64,000 nucleotides of DNA from Archangium lipolyticum (GTDB taxonomy: Bacteria; Myxococcota; Myxococcia; Myxococcales; Myxococcaceae). Numbering within the stretch: position 1 is the stretch's first letter; each line of letters opens with the position of its first letter. The notes under the pieces are model-generated. The model was not told where the DNA came from. It made no database searches and saw nothing but the letters and a program-made list of their open reading frames with translations. The stretch is from assembly GCF_024623785.1 (NCBI RefSeq), contig NZ_JANKBZ010000001.1, forward strand, positions 868,001-932,000. The letters are read 5' to 3'. Made by a program: the position numbers and the translations under genes. Below are positions 53,112 through 63,137 of the stretch, piece by piece.

Positions 53112-53144
53112 AAGGGCACGGCTGCTCCTGGCGGCCGTGCCCTT
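53112..53144. terminator. Bidirectional terminator between GDH and PilZ genes
   Basis: An 11-bp perfect stem AAGGGCACGGC/GCCGTGCCCTT (53112-53122, 53134-53144) lies between convergent stops. A short T-rich run follows on the plus strand. Confidence 0.75.
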
Positions 53145-53173
53145 TCGCTTTCGCACCGCCCTCCCCCACCGCC

Positions 53174-53536
53174 TCAGTGCATGACGCGCTCGCGCGCCAC
53201 CAGCAGCAGCGGTGCGTCCTCCTGCACCTCGTACGCGACGATCCTCAGCCCCACGCCCCGGGTGTTCCCCTCGCGTCCGTCCTTGCGCCCGTACGCCAGC
53301 GCCACCTGGTAGCGCACCTCGCACAGGCACGTGATCTCCGTGCCGTCCTCGCCCGCGAACGTCACCTTCACCCGCTCGCCCAGCGACAGTTGCTCCCGCG
53401 TCTCCACGAACATGCCCTGGGCGCTGATGTTGCGTCCGATGCCTCGGCTCAATCCCCCCTCCGTGGAGAGGTAGATGGTGAAGACCTTGTCGAACCGCAG
53501 GTGCGTGCGCCGCTCTCGGACCTGAACTTCCGCCAA
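53174..53536 (-). CDS. PilZ-domain protein
   Basis: This 120-residue protein starts at a TTG at 53536, with GGAGG 8 nt before it. The PilZ fold has the c-di-GMP contacts RRTHLR (RxxxR) and NISAQG (N/D-x-S-x-x-G), followed by MFVETREQLSLGERVKVTF. Both contact motifs are intact, so c-di-GMP binding is expected. Single-domain PilZ proteins in myxobacteria often affect motility or matrix, but no partner is nearby. Confidence 0.92.
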   Translation of the reverse strand: MAEVQVRERRTHLRFDKVFTIYLSTEGGLSRGIGRNISAQGMFVETREQLSLGERVKVTFAGEDGTEITCLCEVRYQVALAYGRKDGREGNTRGVGLRIVAYEVQEDAPLLLVARERVMH

Positions 53537-53716
53537 AGGGTGCCTCCGGGTAGGTGGACGGTGACGCAGAAACTACATGGTGCGGACATGTAGGCAAATT
53601 ATCCACCACGCCATACCACCACGTACCGCTACGTACCCGCATCCGAAGTGCCCGGAGACGTGACGGGGTGGCACCATCGGCCCCGTCCCTACCCCTCCAT
53701 CAGGAGCATCCCCCTC

Positions 53717-54382
53717 GTGAGAAGACTCTTCCTGGCCGCCCTCCTCCTTGTGCCCGCGCTCGCCCTGGCGGACGTGGATGCGCGCTTCGCCCGCCTGAGA
53801 GATCAGGCCGAGCCCCTGGGCAGCCTCACGTCCTTCCTGGAGAAGTACATCGGCGAGTGCTCCAGCATGTTCTCCGGCCCCAACTGCCGGGCCAGCTCCG
53901 AGGAGTTTCGCGGGAAATACGAAGGCAAGAAGCTCTACATGATCATCGGAGAGGAGGCGGCGACCATGCTCAGCCCGGGGCCGTACCAGCCCGGCTCGGG
54001 CAACTACACCATCCAGGTCGTCCCCTACTTCCCCGGGGGCTCCTACGCCCTCACCCAGGGCCTGCCCACGCAGACGGACGCGGACGGCAACCCGCTGCTG
54101 CCGCTCATCCGCATCGCCGGCACCACCCCCGAGGGGTGGACGGCCATGGACTTCATGCGCCTCTTCTCCTCGCGGCAGGTGCGCGCCCAGCTCATCTTCA
54201 CGCCGCAAGGGGTGTGGAGCCTGCCGCGCAAGCGGGGGGTGGGGAAGACGACCGGAGTGGCCGCCCGCCTGGAGGCCATCCTCCTCACGCACGCGCGCAC
54301 CGGCGACACGCTCGGCCTGTGGTTCGCCGAGGAGCCGCCCGCCGCCACCGGGGGCGCGAAGAAGCCCGCCAGGAAGAAGTAG
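53717..54382 (+). CDS. Exported protein of unknown function, DUF6066-like
   Basis: The product has 221 residues from a GTG at 53717. The signal peptide is MRRLFLAALLLVPALALA. The mature part has FLEKYIGECS...GPNCRAS (two Cys), KKLYMIIGEEAATMLSPGPYQPGSGNY and a strand-rich C-terminus ending in a Lys-rich tail. It resembles a myxobacterial family (DUF6066 as remembered). Convergent with the HtrA gene, 9 bp apart. No function known. Confidence 0.7.
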   Translation: MRRLFLAALLLVPALALADVDARFARLRDQAEPLGSLTSFLEKYIGECSSMFSGPNCRASSEEFRGKYEGKKLYMIIGEEAATMLSPGPYQPGSGNYTIQVVPYFPGGSYALTQGLPTQTDADGNPLLPLIRIAGTTPEGWTAMDFMRLFSSRQVRAQLIFTPQGVWSLPRKRGVGKTTGVAARLEAILLTHARTGDTLGLWFAEEPPAATGGAKKPARKK

Positions 54383-54391
54383 CCGGGGGGC

Positions 54392-55852
54392 TCAGGGCTC
54401 CAGCACGACGTACTGCTGCACGTCCCCACGCTGCACCCGCAGGAGCACCGTCGAGCCCGCGCCCTTCTCCAGCGCGCCCTTCACCGCCGCGATGTCCTTC
54501 ACCTTGCGGCGGTTGACCTCGGTCACCACGTCCCGGGCCCTCAGCCCCGCGCGCGCCGCCGGGCTGCGTGGTGTCACTCCCGACACCAGCACCCCCTCGT
54601 AGGGCTCCAGCCCCATGGGCGCCGCCACCTCGGGGGAGAGATCCCTCAGGAGCAGCCCGAGCTCCCCGAGGTTGCCCGGGCTGGCCAGCGCCGCCAGCAC
54701 CTCCTGCGCGGGACGGGCGGCCAGCTTCAGCGTCACCTCCTGCTGGGCGCCTCCGCGCACCAGCGTCAGCTTCGCCTCCGTGCCCGGCGCCAGCATCGCC
54801 ACCTTGCGCAGCAGCTGCTGGTACGAGTCCACCTGCCTGCCGTTCACCGCCACCACCTGATCCCCCACGCGCATCCCCGCCTGTGCCGCCGGACTGCTGG
54901 GGTACACCTCCTTCACCACCGCGGCACGCTGCTGCGGAGTGCCTACCTGGGAGCGCTCGTCGATCACCACGCCCATCCAGCCCCGCTGCAGCTGGCCGTT
55001 CTTGCGCAGGTTGGGCAGCAGATCCTTCACCATGTTGATGGGCACCGCGAAGCCGATGCCCTGCCCCTGGCTGATGATGGCCGTGTTCACCCCCACCACC
55101 TCGCCCCGCATGTTGAAGAGCGGCCCGCCCGAGTTGCCCGGGTTGATGAGCGCGTCCGTCTGGATGAAGTCGTCGTACGGCCCCACGCCGATCACCCGCT
55201 CCTTGGCGGAGATCATCCCGTGCGACACCGAGTGGTCCAGCTCGAACGGGCTGCCGATGGCCACCACCCAGTCGCCCACCTCCAGCCGGTCCGAGTCTCC
55301 CAGGTACACCGCCGGCAGGCCCGTCAGCCCCTGGCCCATCAGCCGCAGCAGCGCCACGTCCGTGGAGGAGTCCCGGCCCACCACCTCGGCGGGGAACTCG
55401 CGCCCGTCCGCCAGGCGCACGACGATCTCCCCCGCCACCGAGTCCCCACGCGCCACCACGTGGTTGTTCGTCACCACCAGCCCGTCCGGTGTCAGGAGGA
55501 AGCCCGAGCCCGTGTTGCTCATGCGGGCCAGCCCCCGCAGGGGATCCTGCGTCGTGCCCTCGGCCTTGATGTTCACCACCCCCGCCTCCACCGCCCGGAT
55601 CAGCGGCGCCAGCGAGGTGGGCGGCACGAAGCCCGGCAGCATCGGCTCCTTGGAGACCCACTCGCGCCACAGCCCCATCGGACCACTGCGCACCCGAGTG
55701 GAGTCCTCCACCCAGGACGCGTGCTCCCGCGCACGCGCCTCGAGCCATGGGGCGAGCGGCCCCTGCTGCTGCGCGCCCGCCCGGAGAGCGGGCACCAGCG
55801 CCAGCAGCGCGAAGAGGAAGAGGAGGGGAAGGGAACGGCGGATGGGGGCCAT
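54392..55852 (-). CDS. HtrA/Do-type periplasmic serine protease
   Basis: The product has 486 residues from MAPIRRSLP. It has a signal peptide. The trypsin-like domain has His in VVTNNHVVARG, Asp in DSSTDVALLRL and Ser in NPGNSGGPLF, so the triad is complete. Two PDZ domains follow (about 285-380, VYPSSPAAQAGMRVGDQVVAVNG; and 400-480, VTPRSPAARAGLRARDVVTEVN). It degrades or refolds damaged periplasmic proteins. It lies downstream of grpE on the same strand. Confidence 0.92.
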   Translation of the reverse strand: MAPIRRSLPLLFLFALLALVPALRAGAQQQGPLAPWLEARAREHASWVEDSTRVRSGPMGLWREWVSKEPMLPGFVPPTSLAPLIRAVEAGVVNIKAEGTTQDPLRGLARMSNTGSGFLLTPDGLVVTNNHVVARGDSVAGEIVVRLADGREFPAEVVGRDSSTDVALLRLMGQGLTGLPAVYLGDSDRLEVGDWVVAIGSPFELDHSVSHGMISAKERVIGVGPYDDFIQTDALINPGNSGGPLFNMRGEVVGVNTAIISQGQGIGFAVPINMVKDLLPNLRKNGQLQRGWMGVVIDERSQVGTPQQRAAVVKEVYPSSPAAQAGMRVGDQVVAVNGRQVDSYQQLLRKVAMLAPGTEAKLTLVRGGAQQEVTLKLAARPAQEVLAALASPGNLGELGLLLRDLSPEVAAPMGLEPYEGVLVSGVTPRSPAARAGLRARDVVTEVNRRKVKDIAAVKGALEKGAGSTVLLRVQRGDVQQYVVLEP

Positions 55853-55937
55853 GGCGAAGGGTCGAACAGTCACTCCCTCCGCCTATTTCCCGGAGTGTCC
55901 GGGTTCACGTTCCTGGTACGGAGGGGCGAGGGGGTAG

Positions 55938-55972
55938 ACCCTCACCCTAGCCCTCTCCCAGAGGGAGAGGGA
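55938..55972. repeat. REP-like palindromic repeat, copy 2
   Basis: ACCCTCACCC is followed by CCCTCTCCC/GGGAGAGGG, related to 5331-5367. It lies between grpE and the HtrA gene. Confidence 0.55.
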
Positions 55973-55983
55973 ACAAACACGGA

Positions 55984-56601
55984 TCAGGCCTGCGCGGGGG
56001 CGACGTACTTGGCCACCTTCACCCGCGCCGGACGGATGATCCGGTCCTTCAGCCGGTATCCCGCCCGGGCCTCCGCCACCACCTTCTGGTCCTCGTCCGG
56101 ATTGGGGGTGAGCTCCATGTCCGTGGCCTCCGCCGTGTTCGGATCATACGGCAGGCCCACCACCTGGATGCGCTCGATGCCCGTCTGCTGCAGCTTCGAC
56201 AGCAGCCCGTCCCGGATCATCTTCACGCCCTGCGCCAGCGGCGAGGACGTATCCTCTCCGCTCATGGCCAGGCAGCGATCCAGCTCGTCCACCGCCTCCA
56301 GCAGCGTCGTGGCCACGTTGCCGCGCTCCACGTCCATCATCCGCTCGCGCTCGCGTGTGAGGCGCTGCTTGAACTCCTCGCGATCCTTCATCAACTCCTG
56401 GTAGGCGCGCGCCAGTTGGTCCACGCGCTTGCGGGTCGCGTCGAGCTCCGCCTCCAGCCGCTGCCGCTCCGCGTCCACCGCCGGAGCGGCAGCCTGGGCC
56501 GACTGCTGCTCGGTGGACGTCTCGGGCGTCGCGGTGGCCGCGGCGGCCTCCTGTCCCTGTTCCTCCTGGGGCGGACCGTCAGTCCGGGGATTGCCATTCA
56601 T
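55984..56601 (-). CDS. grpE: Nucleotide exchange factor GrpE
   Basis: The product has 205 residues. A 60-residue Ala/Glu/Gln-rich N-terminus leads to the long coiled coil (LEAELDATRKRVDQLARAYQELMKDREEFKQR). The beta-domain signature is GLPYDPNTAEATDM with VVAEARAGYRLKDRIIRPARVKVAKY. It speeds ADP release from DnaK. dnaK and dnaJ are not adjacent. It lies upstream of the HtrA gene, both being stress functions. Confidence 0.92.
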   Translation of the reverse strand: MNGNPRTDGPPQEEQGQEAAAATATPETSTEQQSAQAAAPAVDAERQRLEAELDATRKRVDQLARAYQELMKDREEFKQRLTRERERMMDVERGNVATTLLEAVDELDRCLAMSGEDTSSPLAQGVKMIRDGLLSKLQQTGIERIQVVGLPYDPNTAEATDMELTPNPDEDQKVVAEARAGYRLKDRIIRPARVKVAKYVAPAQA

Positions 56602-56651
56602 GCGCCGAACGTAACCAGCCCCGGAGGTGTGTCAACGTACGGACTGCGGCG

Positions 56652-56897
56652 CTAGTGCTCGGCGGGTGCGGAGGGTGGCTCGGACATGAAGCCGTGATCC
56701 ACCTGGCCCGTCACCTCGTCGACGATCTCCACCTGGGCCGCCCGGAGCGAGTAGTACAGCAGCCACCTCTCGGCCGCCGTGAGGGTACCGGCGGGCAGTG
56801 CCTTCTCGATCTCCTGCACCGTGAGACGCCCCTCGCGCAGCCCCTTCGCGAAGAGTGCCTTACGCGCCGTATAGCTCTTGCCGATTCTATTCTCCAC
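56652..56897 (-). CDS. Stand-alone sigma-70 region 1.1-like protein
   Basis: This is an 81-residue protein from a GTG at 56897, chosen because AAGGAGG lies 8 nt before it (a TTG at 56921 is the longer option). The core GRLTVQEIEKALPAGTLTAAERWLLYYSLRAAQVEIVDEVTG follows the region 1.1 pattern of primary sigma factors: LT-x-EE-I-x-x-x-LP ... ending in V-x-I-VDE. No other sigma regions are encoded. Region 1.1 blocks free sigma from binding DNA, so a free copy might modulate RNA polymerase. It is an inference from pattern. Confidence 0.7.
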   Translation of the reverse strand: MENRIGKSYTARKALFAKGLREGRLTVQEIEKALPAGTLTAAERWLLYYSLRAAQVEIVDEVTGQVDHGFMSEPPSAPAEH

Positions 56898-57011
56898 GGC
56901 CACTCCCTCCTTCCCGGCCAAGATAATTTCGCCCTTCCAACACCGCAGAACATGCAGCGTGGAAGGGCGATGGCAAGGCCGGAGGGCAGGCGGCCAGGCG
57001 CCTGCTGGGAC

Positions 57012-59072
<2,061 letters not shown>

Positions 59073-59279
59073 CGTCTGCGCACTCCCCCTCCCCCATTCC
59101 ACGCACCCCAGGTGGTACGTGGTACGACGGCCCTGCGGGCAAAAGATGTTCACACTCGCCCGTCGGTCAACCCGATATGCAATGCCCATCCGGGTATTTG
59201 GGGTAACGCTGGAACAGCCCTCGTCCATCCGGCCAGCAGCACTGCCCACCAGCCAACACCCTCTCCACGGAAGCACCGC

Positions 59280-60242
59280 TCAGCGGCAGTCCACCCGGTA
59301 CAGGAGTTGGCCAGCGAACTCGGAGCCGAGCACGAAGGAGCGGCCACCGGGCAGGTAGGTGATGGCCTCGGATTGAGCCTGGCTGGGGCCGGGCACCTCC
59401 GCTATCTGTCCCTGGACGAGCTCCTCCAGGCCGTTGGCGCCGGGACGGCGCACCTCCCACACGCGGGTGTAGGTGCGCAGCACCAGGCGCTGCCCCGACT
59501 CGTGCAGGTCCGCCGCGGTGGTCCGGAAGTCGACGTTTCCCGGCGAGCGCAGCTCGCCCAGGCGCGTGGCCTTGGCCACCGTGCCCGGCGCGAGCCCGTC
59601 CAGGGCGAAGACCACTCCCAGTGAATCGCGCGCCTTGGTGATGACGGCCAGCCGGGCGGTACGCGCCTCCAGGACGAGCGCCTCGGCGTCGTGGGGCTTG
59701 TCCGGATAGGTGAAGGGCAGCGTCTCCACGGGGACGGTGGCGTCGGCCACCTCCTCCGGCTCGGGGAAGCGGAAGACGCGCACCTGCGCGCGGCGCTCGA
59801 AGTTGTCGCCGGTATCCGCCAGGTAGATGCACGAGCGCTGCTCGCCCGGGGCGCACGGCCCCACGGCGATGTCCTCGAGATCCATCCGGGGAACGTCCCC
59901 GGGCTCCACACCGGTGAGCGTCAGGGTGGCGCGCACCGTGCCCAGCTCATCCAGGGCGAAGACCTGGAAGGCGTTGCCGGAATCATTGTGCGTCCACAGC
60001 ACGCCCGGGTGGCGGGAGCTGGCGGCGAGGCCGGACATCTCGGCCAGCACCAGGGGGACGCGGCCCGCGTTGGGGGGCTGGCCCGTGACATGGGGCTCCC
60101 CATAGAGCCGGCAACCGGGCAGGCCCTCCGCGGGTGGGTAGCGAGAGTCGGGGGTGTCGAGGGCCGCCTCGGGGCTGGACGACTTCTTCGTCGTACAGGC
60201 CCCCAGCAGCAGCCCCGCGAGCACCAGGGCACGGCGGCCCAC
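59280..60242 (-). CDS. Lipoprotein, beta-propeller-like
   Basis: The product has 320 residues from a GTG at 60242 one base after the Nudix stop. The signal is VLAGLLLGAC (Cys 17). The mature part has repeated strand patterns (LVLAEMSGLAASSRHPGVLWTHNDSGNAFQVFALDE, DLEDIAVGPC, IYLADTGDNFERRAQVRVFRF) with Asp/Asn-rich turns, reminiscent of phytase-like or NHL-type propellers. No catalytic set was recognised. Cotranscribed with the Nudix gene. Confidence 0.72.
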   Translation of the reverse strand: MGRRALVLAGLLLGACTTKKSSSPEAALDTPDSRYPPAEGLPGCRLYGEPHVTGQPPNAGRVPLVLAEMSGLAASSRHPGVLWTHNDSGNAFQVFALDELGTVRATLTLTGVEPGDVPRMDLEDIAVGPCAPGEQRSCIYLADTGDNFERRAQVRVFRFPEPEEVADATVPVETLPFTYPDKPHDAEALVLEARTARLAVITKARDSLGVVFALDGLAPGTVAKATRLGELRSPGNVDFRTTAADLHESGQRLVLRTYTRVWEVRRPGANGLEELVQGQIAEVPGPSQAQSEAITYLPGGRSFVLGSEFAGQLLYRVDCR

Positions 60243-60243
60243 G

Positions 60244-60651
60244 TCAGGCTTCCAGGCCCAGCAGCTTGGCCAGCGTCTTCGCATCCGCGTCGGGGAACTG
60301 GTACTTCGACATCTCATCCAGCGCCACCCAACGGTGGTCATGCACGCGCAGGTGCTGGATGGCGGATTCGGGGCTGGTGAGCCGGCAGTGGTAGACGCGG
60401 AAGTCGATGTCGTACGTGGGGTACTCGTGATGGGTGTGGAGGGCCTGCTCCCCCACCTCCACCTCCACCCCCATCTCCTCACGAATCTCCCGGGCGAGCG
60501 CCTGCGGATCCGATTCCCCTTCCTCCACACGGCCTCCAGGGAACTCCCACAGCAGGGGCAACGTCGCCTTGGGAGGGCGCTGGGTGATGAGGTAGCGGCC
60601 CTCGGCATTCTGAAGCATCGCGCCGACGACGCGGATGTGACGGCGAGCCAT
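60244..60651 (-). CDS. MutT-type Nudix hydrolase
   Basis: The product has 135 residues from MARRHIRVVGAML. The Nudix box is complete (GGRVEEGESDPQALAREIREEMGV). The WEFPGGRVEEGE start fits the MutT branch that clears oxidised nucleoside triphosphates such as 8-oxo-dGTP. Precedes the lipoprotein gene with 1 bp between. Confidence 0.88.
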   Translation of the reverse strand: MARRHIRVVGAMLQNAEGRYLITQRPPKATLPLLWEFPGGRVEEGESDPQALAREIREEMGVEVEVGEQALHTHHEYPTYDIDFRVYHCRLTSPESAIQHLRVHDHRWVALDEMSKYQFPDADAKTLAKLLGLEA

Positions 60652-60719
60652 CTCCGGACTCCTTCTCGCGGAAGCGGGAAGGCGGCGGACTAACACGGCC
60701 CGGGGTCCGAGGCCAAGCC

Positions 60720-61871
60720 TCAGGGCTCCCTACCAGGCCCCCCGCGACGTCCCCGGGATGAACCCTTGCCCCGTTTCGAGCGGCTGGAGTCCTCCAGATC
60801 CCCCAGGGAGGCGGCACGCAGGGCGGACACCTCCGCCGCCAGCTCGGCGCGCCCGAACCGGTACCCGGAGCGCCACAGGTAATCGCGGAGCGTCTGGCCC
60901 ACCTCCGCCGCCGTTTCATAACGGTCCTCCCGCCGCCGCGCGAGCATGCGGTGGAGGATGGAGCGCAACCCCTCGGGCAGCGAGGCCGTCGCCGCCTCCA
61001 CCTCCGGCCTGTCCAGCTGGCGCAGCCGCTTCATCAGCTCGCCGGTCCGCGAGGGACCCAGCTCCTCGATGGTCGCCACGCGGCTCGCGCCGGCATCCCC
61101 GCGCGTGCGCAGCATGCGGCCGAGCAGCTCCGCCTCGTGGCGCGCGGTGGCGTCCAGCAGGTGCCTCCCGGTGAGCAGCTGCAGGAAGACGAGGCCCAGG
61201 GAGAACAGATCCGACCGCCCGTCGAGCGGCTCCATCATGGCGCGCTCCGGGGAGCTGTAGGCCAGCTCGCCGATGTCGCTGTCGCCCTCGGTGGAGATGC
61301 GCCCGTCGAGGCGGGACCAGGCCGCCCCGAAGTCCATCAGCTTCACCTCGCCGTGCTGGCCCAGGATGATGGACTGGGGTGACACGTCCCGGTGGACGAT
61401 TCCCAGGTGCGCCCCCTCCTCGTCGAGGAGCGTGTGCGCGTATTGGAGCGCATCCGCCACCTCCGAGGTCACGTGGCAGCAGAAGGCCTCGGAGAAGGAA
61501 CGGCCCGATTTCGCCGCCAGACGCAACAGGTCACCCAGCGGCTCGCCCTCGACGTACTCCATGAGGAGGAGCGGCTCCGCCGGGGGACCGGCCAGCAGCT
61601 GGACGGCGGTGATGTTGGGGTGGCGCAGCTTGCCGCCCAACCGCGCTTCCTCCACCAGACGCTGGTAGTCCTCCTGCCGCACGACGCGGTTGAGGCGTTT
61701 CAGGACGGTGAAACCACCCGTGCCTTGGAGGTAGCGCTGGCGCGCCAGCACCAGTTCTCCGTGATGGCCCTGGCCCAGCGAGCGTACGTATTCGTAACTC
61801 GCCAGCCCAGCGGCCAACACCACCGGAGAAGTGGTGCGCTGAGGGTTCTCATGGGACGACCGGATCGACAT
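60720..61871 (-). CDS. Ser/Thr kinase-like protein with altered catalytic loop (possible pseudokinase)
   Basis: This is a 383-residue protein. The kinase fold is clear: LGQGHHGELVLARQ, Lys58 in FTVLKRLN, HRD at 160-162 and DFG at 180. However, the catalytic loop reads HRDVSPQS: the metal-binding Asn (N of HRDxxxxN) is Ser167. The glycine loop also has HH in place of the usual residues. It may be weakly active or a binding-only pseudokinase. The C-terminal tail is basic (RSKRGKGSSRGRRGG). No membrane segment. Divergent from an XRE regulator gene, with 243 bp between starts. Confidence 0.85.
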   Translation of the reverse strand: MSIRSSHENPQRTTSPVVLAAGLASYEYVRSLGQGHHGELVLARQRYLQGTGGFTVLKRLNRVVRQEDYQRLVEEARLGGKLRHPNITAVQLLAGPPAEPLLLMEYVEGEPLGDLLRLAAKSGRSFSEAFCCHVTSEVADALQYAHTLLDEEGAHLGIVHRDVSPQSIILGQHGEVKLMDFGAAWSRLDGRISTEGDSDIGELAYSSPERAMMEPLDGRSDLFSLGLVFLQLLTGRHLLDATARHEAELLGRMLRTRGDAGASRVATIEELGPSRTGELMKRLRQLDRPEVEAATASLPEGLRSILHRMLARRREDRYETAAEVGQTLRDYLWRSGYRFGRAELAAEVSALRAASLGDLEDSSRSKRGKGSSRGRRGGPGREP

Positions 61872-61983
61872 ACGTGGAACTCCTTGAGGGGGTGTCGGAG
61901 AGATGACCCGGAAGGTAAACCCAGACCCCTGCGGTCACCAAGAACGATGACGCGGGGGGTGCGGAAAAGTTGGGCTCTGACCT

Positions 61984-62048
61984 CGAAAGTCGGGTCTACC
62001 TCGCAGATGACTCTTGAAGTCACCACTTTTCCGGTTATCTTTGAAGTC
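61984..62048. promoter_or_regulatory. Three spaced repeats between kinase-like and XRE genes
   Basis: CGAAAGTC (61984-61991), TTGAAGTCA (62014-62022) and TTGAAGTCA (62041-62049) recur at spacings of 30 and 27 bp. The middle one is in GACTCTTGAAGTC, a partial palindrome. These may be operators for the XRE protein encoded 66 bp downstream. Confidence 0.5.
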
Positions 62049-62114
62049 AGGTCGGTCCGGATGATCCGGGCCACGCACCTCTTTCCATCAACACCTACTT
62101 CAGGACTGTACGGT

Positions 62115-62534
62115 ATGGCTCTCCCACGAGGACTGGCGGCCACCATAGGGACCGCGGCGCGGGCGGCACGAATTCGAGCCAATCTCACCCAGGAGGACGT
62201 GGCCGAGCGCGTGGGGCTGGCCACGGAGGTCTACGGACGGCTGGAACGCGGCGGAATGCTGCCCAGCGTGCCCACGCTCAAGAAGCTGTGCGAGACCCTG
62301 AGCATCCCCTCGGATGTGTTGTTGGGGTTGCAGCCAGCCCAGGAGAACTTCTGGACCAAGGAGGCTCCGGCCCGTCCGGTCGAGGAGCCCGCGGAGATCC
62401 GCCGGCTGGTGCGGACGGTGAAGAAGCTGGAACCCGCCGAGTTCCGCCTGCTCAGTCTCATGGCCACCGGCCTGGTGAGACTGAGACATATGAGACAGAG
62501 CCGGGGACAGGAGGGTGCCTCGCCCTCCCAGTAG
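62115..62534 (+). CDS. XRE-family transcriptional regulator
   Basis: The product has 139 residues from MALPRGLAATIG. It has a Cro/C1-type HTH (ARIRANLTQEDVAERVGLATEVYGRLERGGMLPSVPTLKKLCETLSI), followed by a linker and a C-terminal helical segment (EIRRLVRTVKKLEPAEFRLLSLMATGLVRL). It is divergent from the kinase-like gene and follows three repeated sites, suggesting autoregulation and control of the kinase-like gene. Confidence 0.88.
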   Translation: MALPRGLAATIGTAARAARIRANLTQEDVAERVGLATEVYGRLERGGMLPSVPTLKKLCETLSIPSDVLLGLQPAQENFWTKEAPARPVEEPAEIRRLVRTVKKLEPAEFRLLSLMATGLVRLRHMRQSRGQEGASPSQ

Positions 62535-62651
62535 GCCTCCCTCTCACCCCGGGCGGCGGGCGGACGGGCGATGAAGTCGCCCCCCTGCCCTCGGGTTTCC
62601 CTGGGCAACACCCGGCTTCTGACGATAGGTAGGCCGGACCCCGGGTAACCC

Positions 62652-63137
62652 ATGACCGCCGCCCTTCTCTCATTGACGCTCTTTCTCGCCTCGGGCCAGT
62701 TCGCGCCCCAGCAGGCTGGGAGTGAACCCCTCGCGCCGCCCTTGGAGATGCGGGTGCAGAAGCTCGGCAAGGAGCTGCGCTGCGCCGTGTGCCAGGGCCT
62801 CTCCGTGGCCGACAGCCCTTCCTCCATGGCTCGCGCCCAGCTGGACAAGATCCGCGAGCTGGTGGCCCAGGGCCAATCGGACCAGGAGGTCCGTGACTAC
62901 TTCGTGGCCCGCTACGGCGAGTGGGTGCTGCTGCAGCCCACGGCCGAGGGCGTCAACCTGCTCGTGTGGGTGGGCCCGGTGCTGCTGCTGCTGGGCGGCG
63001 CCTACGTCATCTTCCGGCAGGTGAAGCGTGGAGAGCCGTCCGCCCCGGCGGCCGCGACGCCCGCGCAGCCCGCGCCCCACACCGAGGACACCGTGGACCC
63101 ATACCTTCAGGCCGTGCGCCGGGAGTTGGATCAATGA
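62652..63137 (+). CDS. ccmH: Cytochrome c maturation protein CcmH/NrfF
   Basis: This 161-residue protein has a signal peptide, then the LRCAVCQG motif with Cys44 and Cys47 (family LRCxxCQ), a helical bundle (SMARAQLDKIRELVAQGQSDQEVRDYFVARYGEWV) and a C-terminal membrane segment (about 100-120). It handles apocytochrome thiols before haem attachment. It overlaps the next gene (ATGA). Confidence 0.92.
   Translation: MTAALLSLTLFLASGQFAPQQAGSEPLAPPLEMRVQKLGKELRCAVCQGLSVADSPSSMARAQLDKIRELVAQGQSDQEVRDYFVARYGEWVLLQPTAEGVNLLVWVGPVLLLLGGAYVIFRQVKRGEPSAPAAATPAQPAPHTEDTVDPYLQAVRRELDQ

Noticed and set aside
51411-53642. Minus-strand ORF of 743 codons
   Set aside because: It lies antisense to glutamate dehydrogenase and PilZ and has no recognisable domain.
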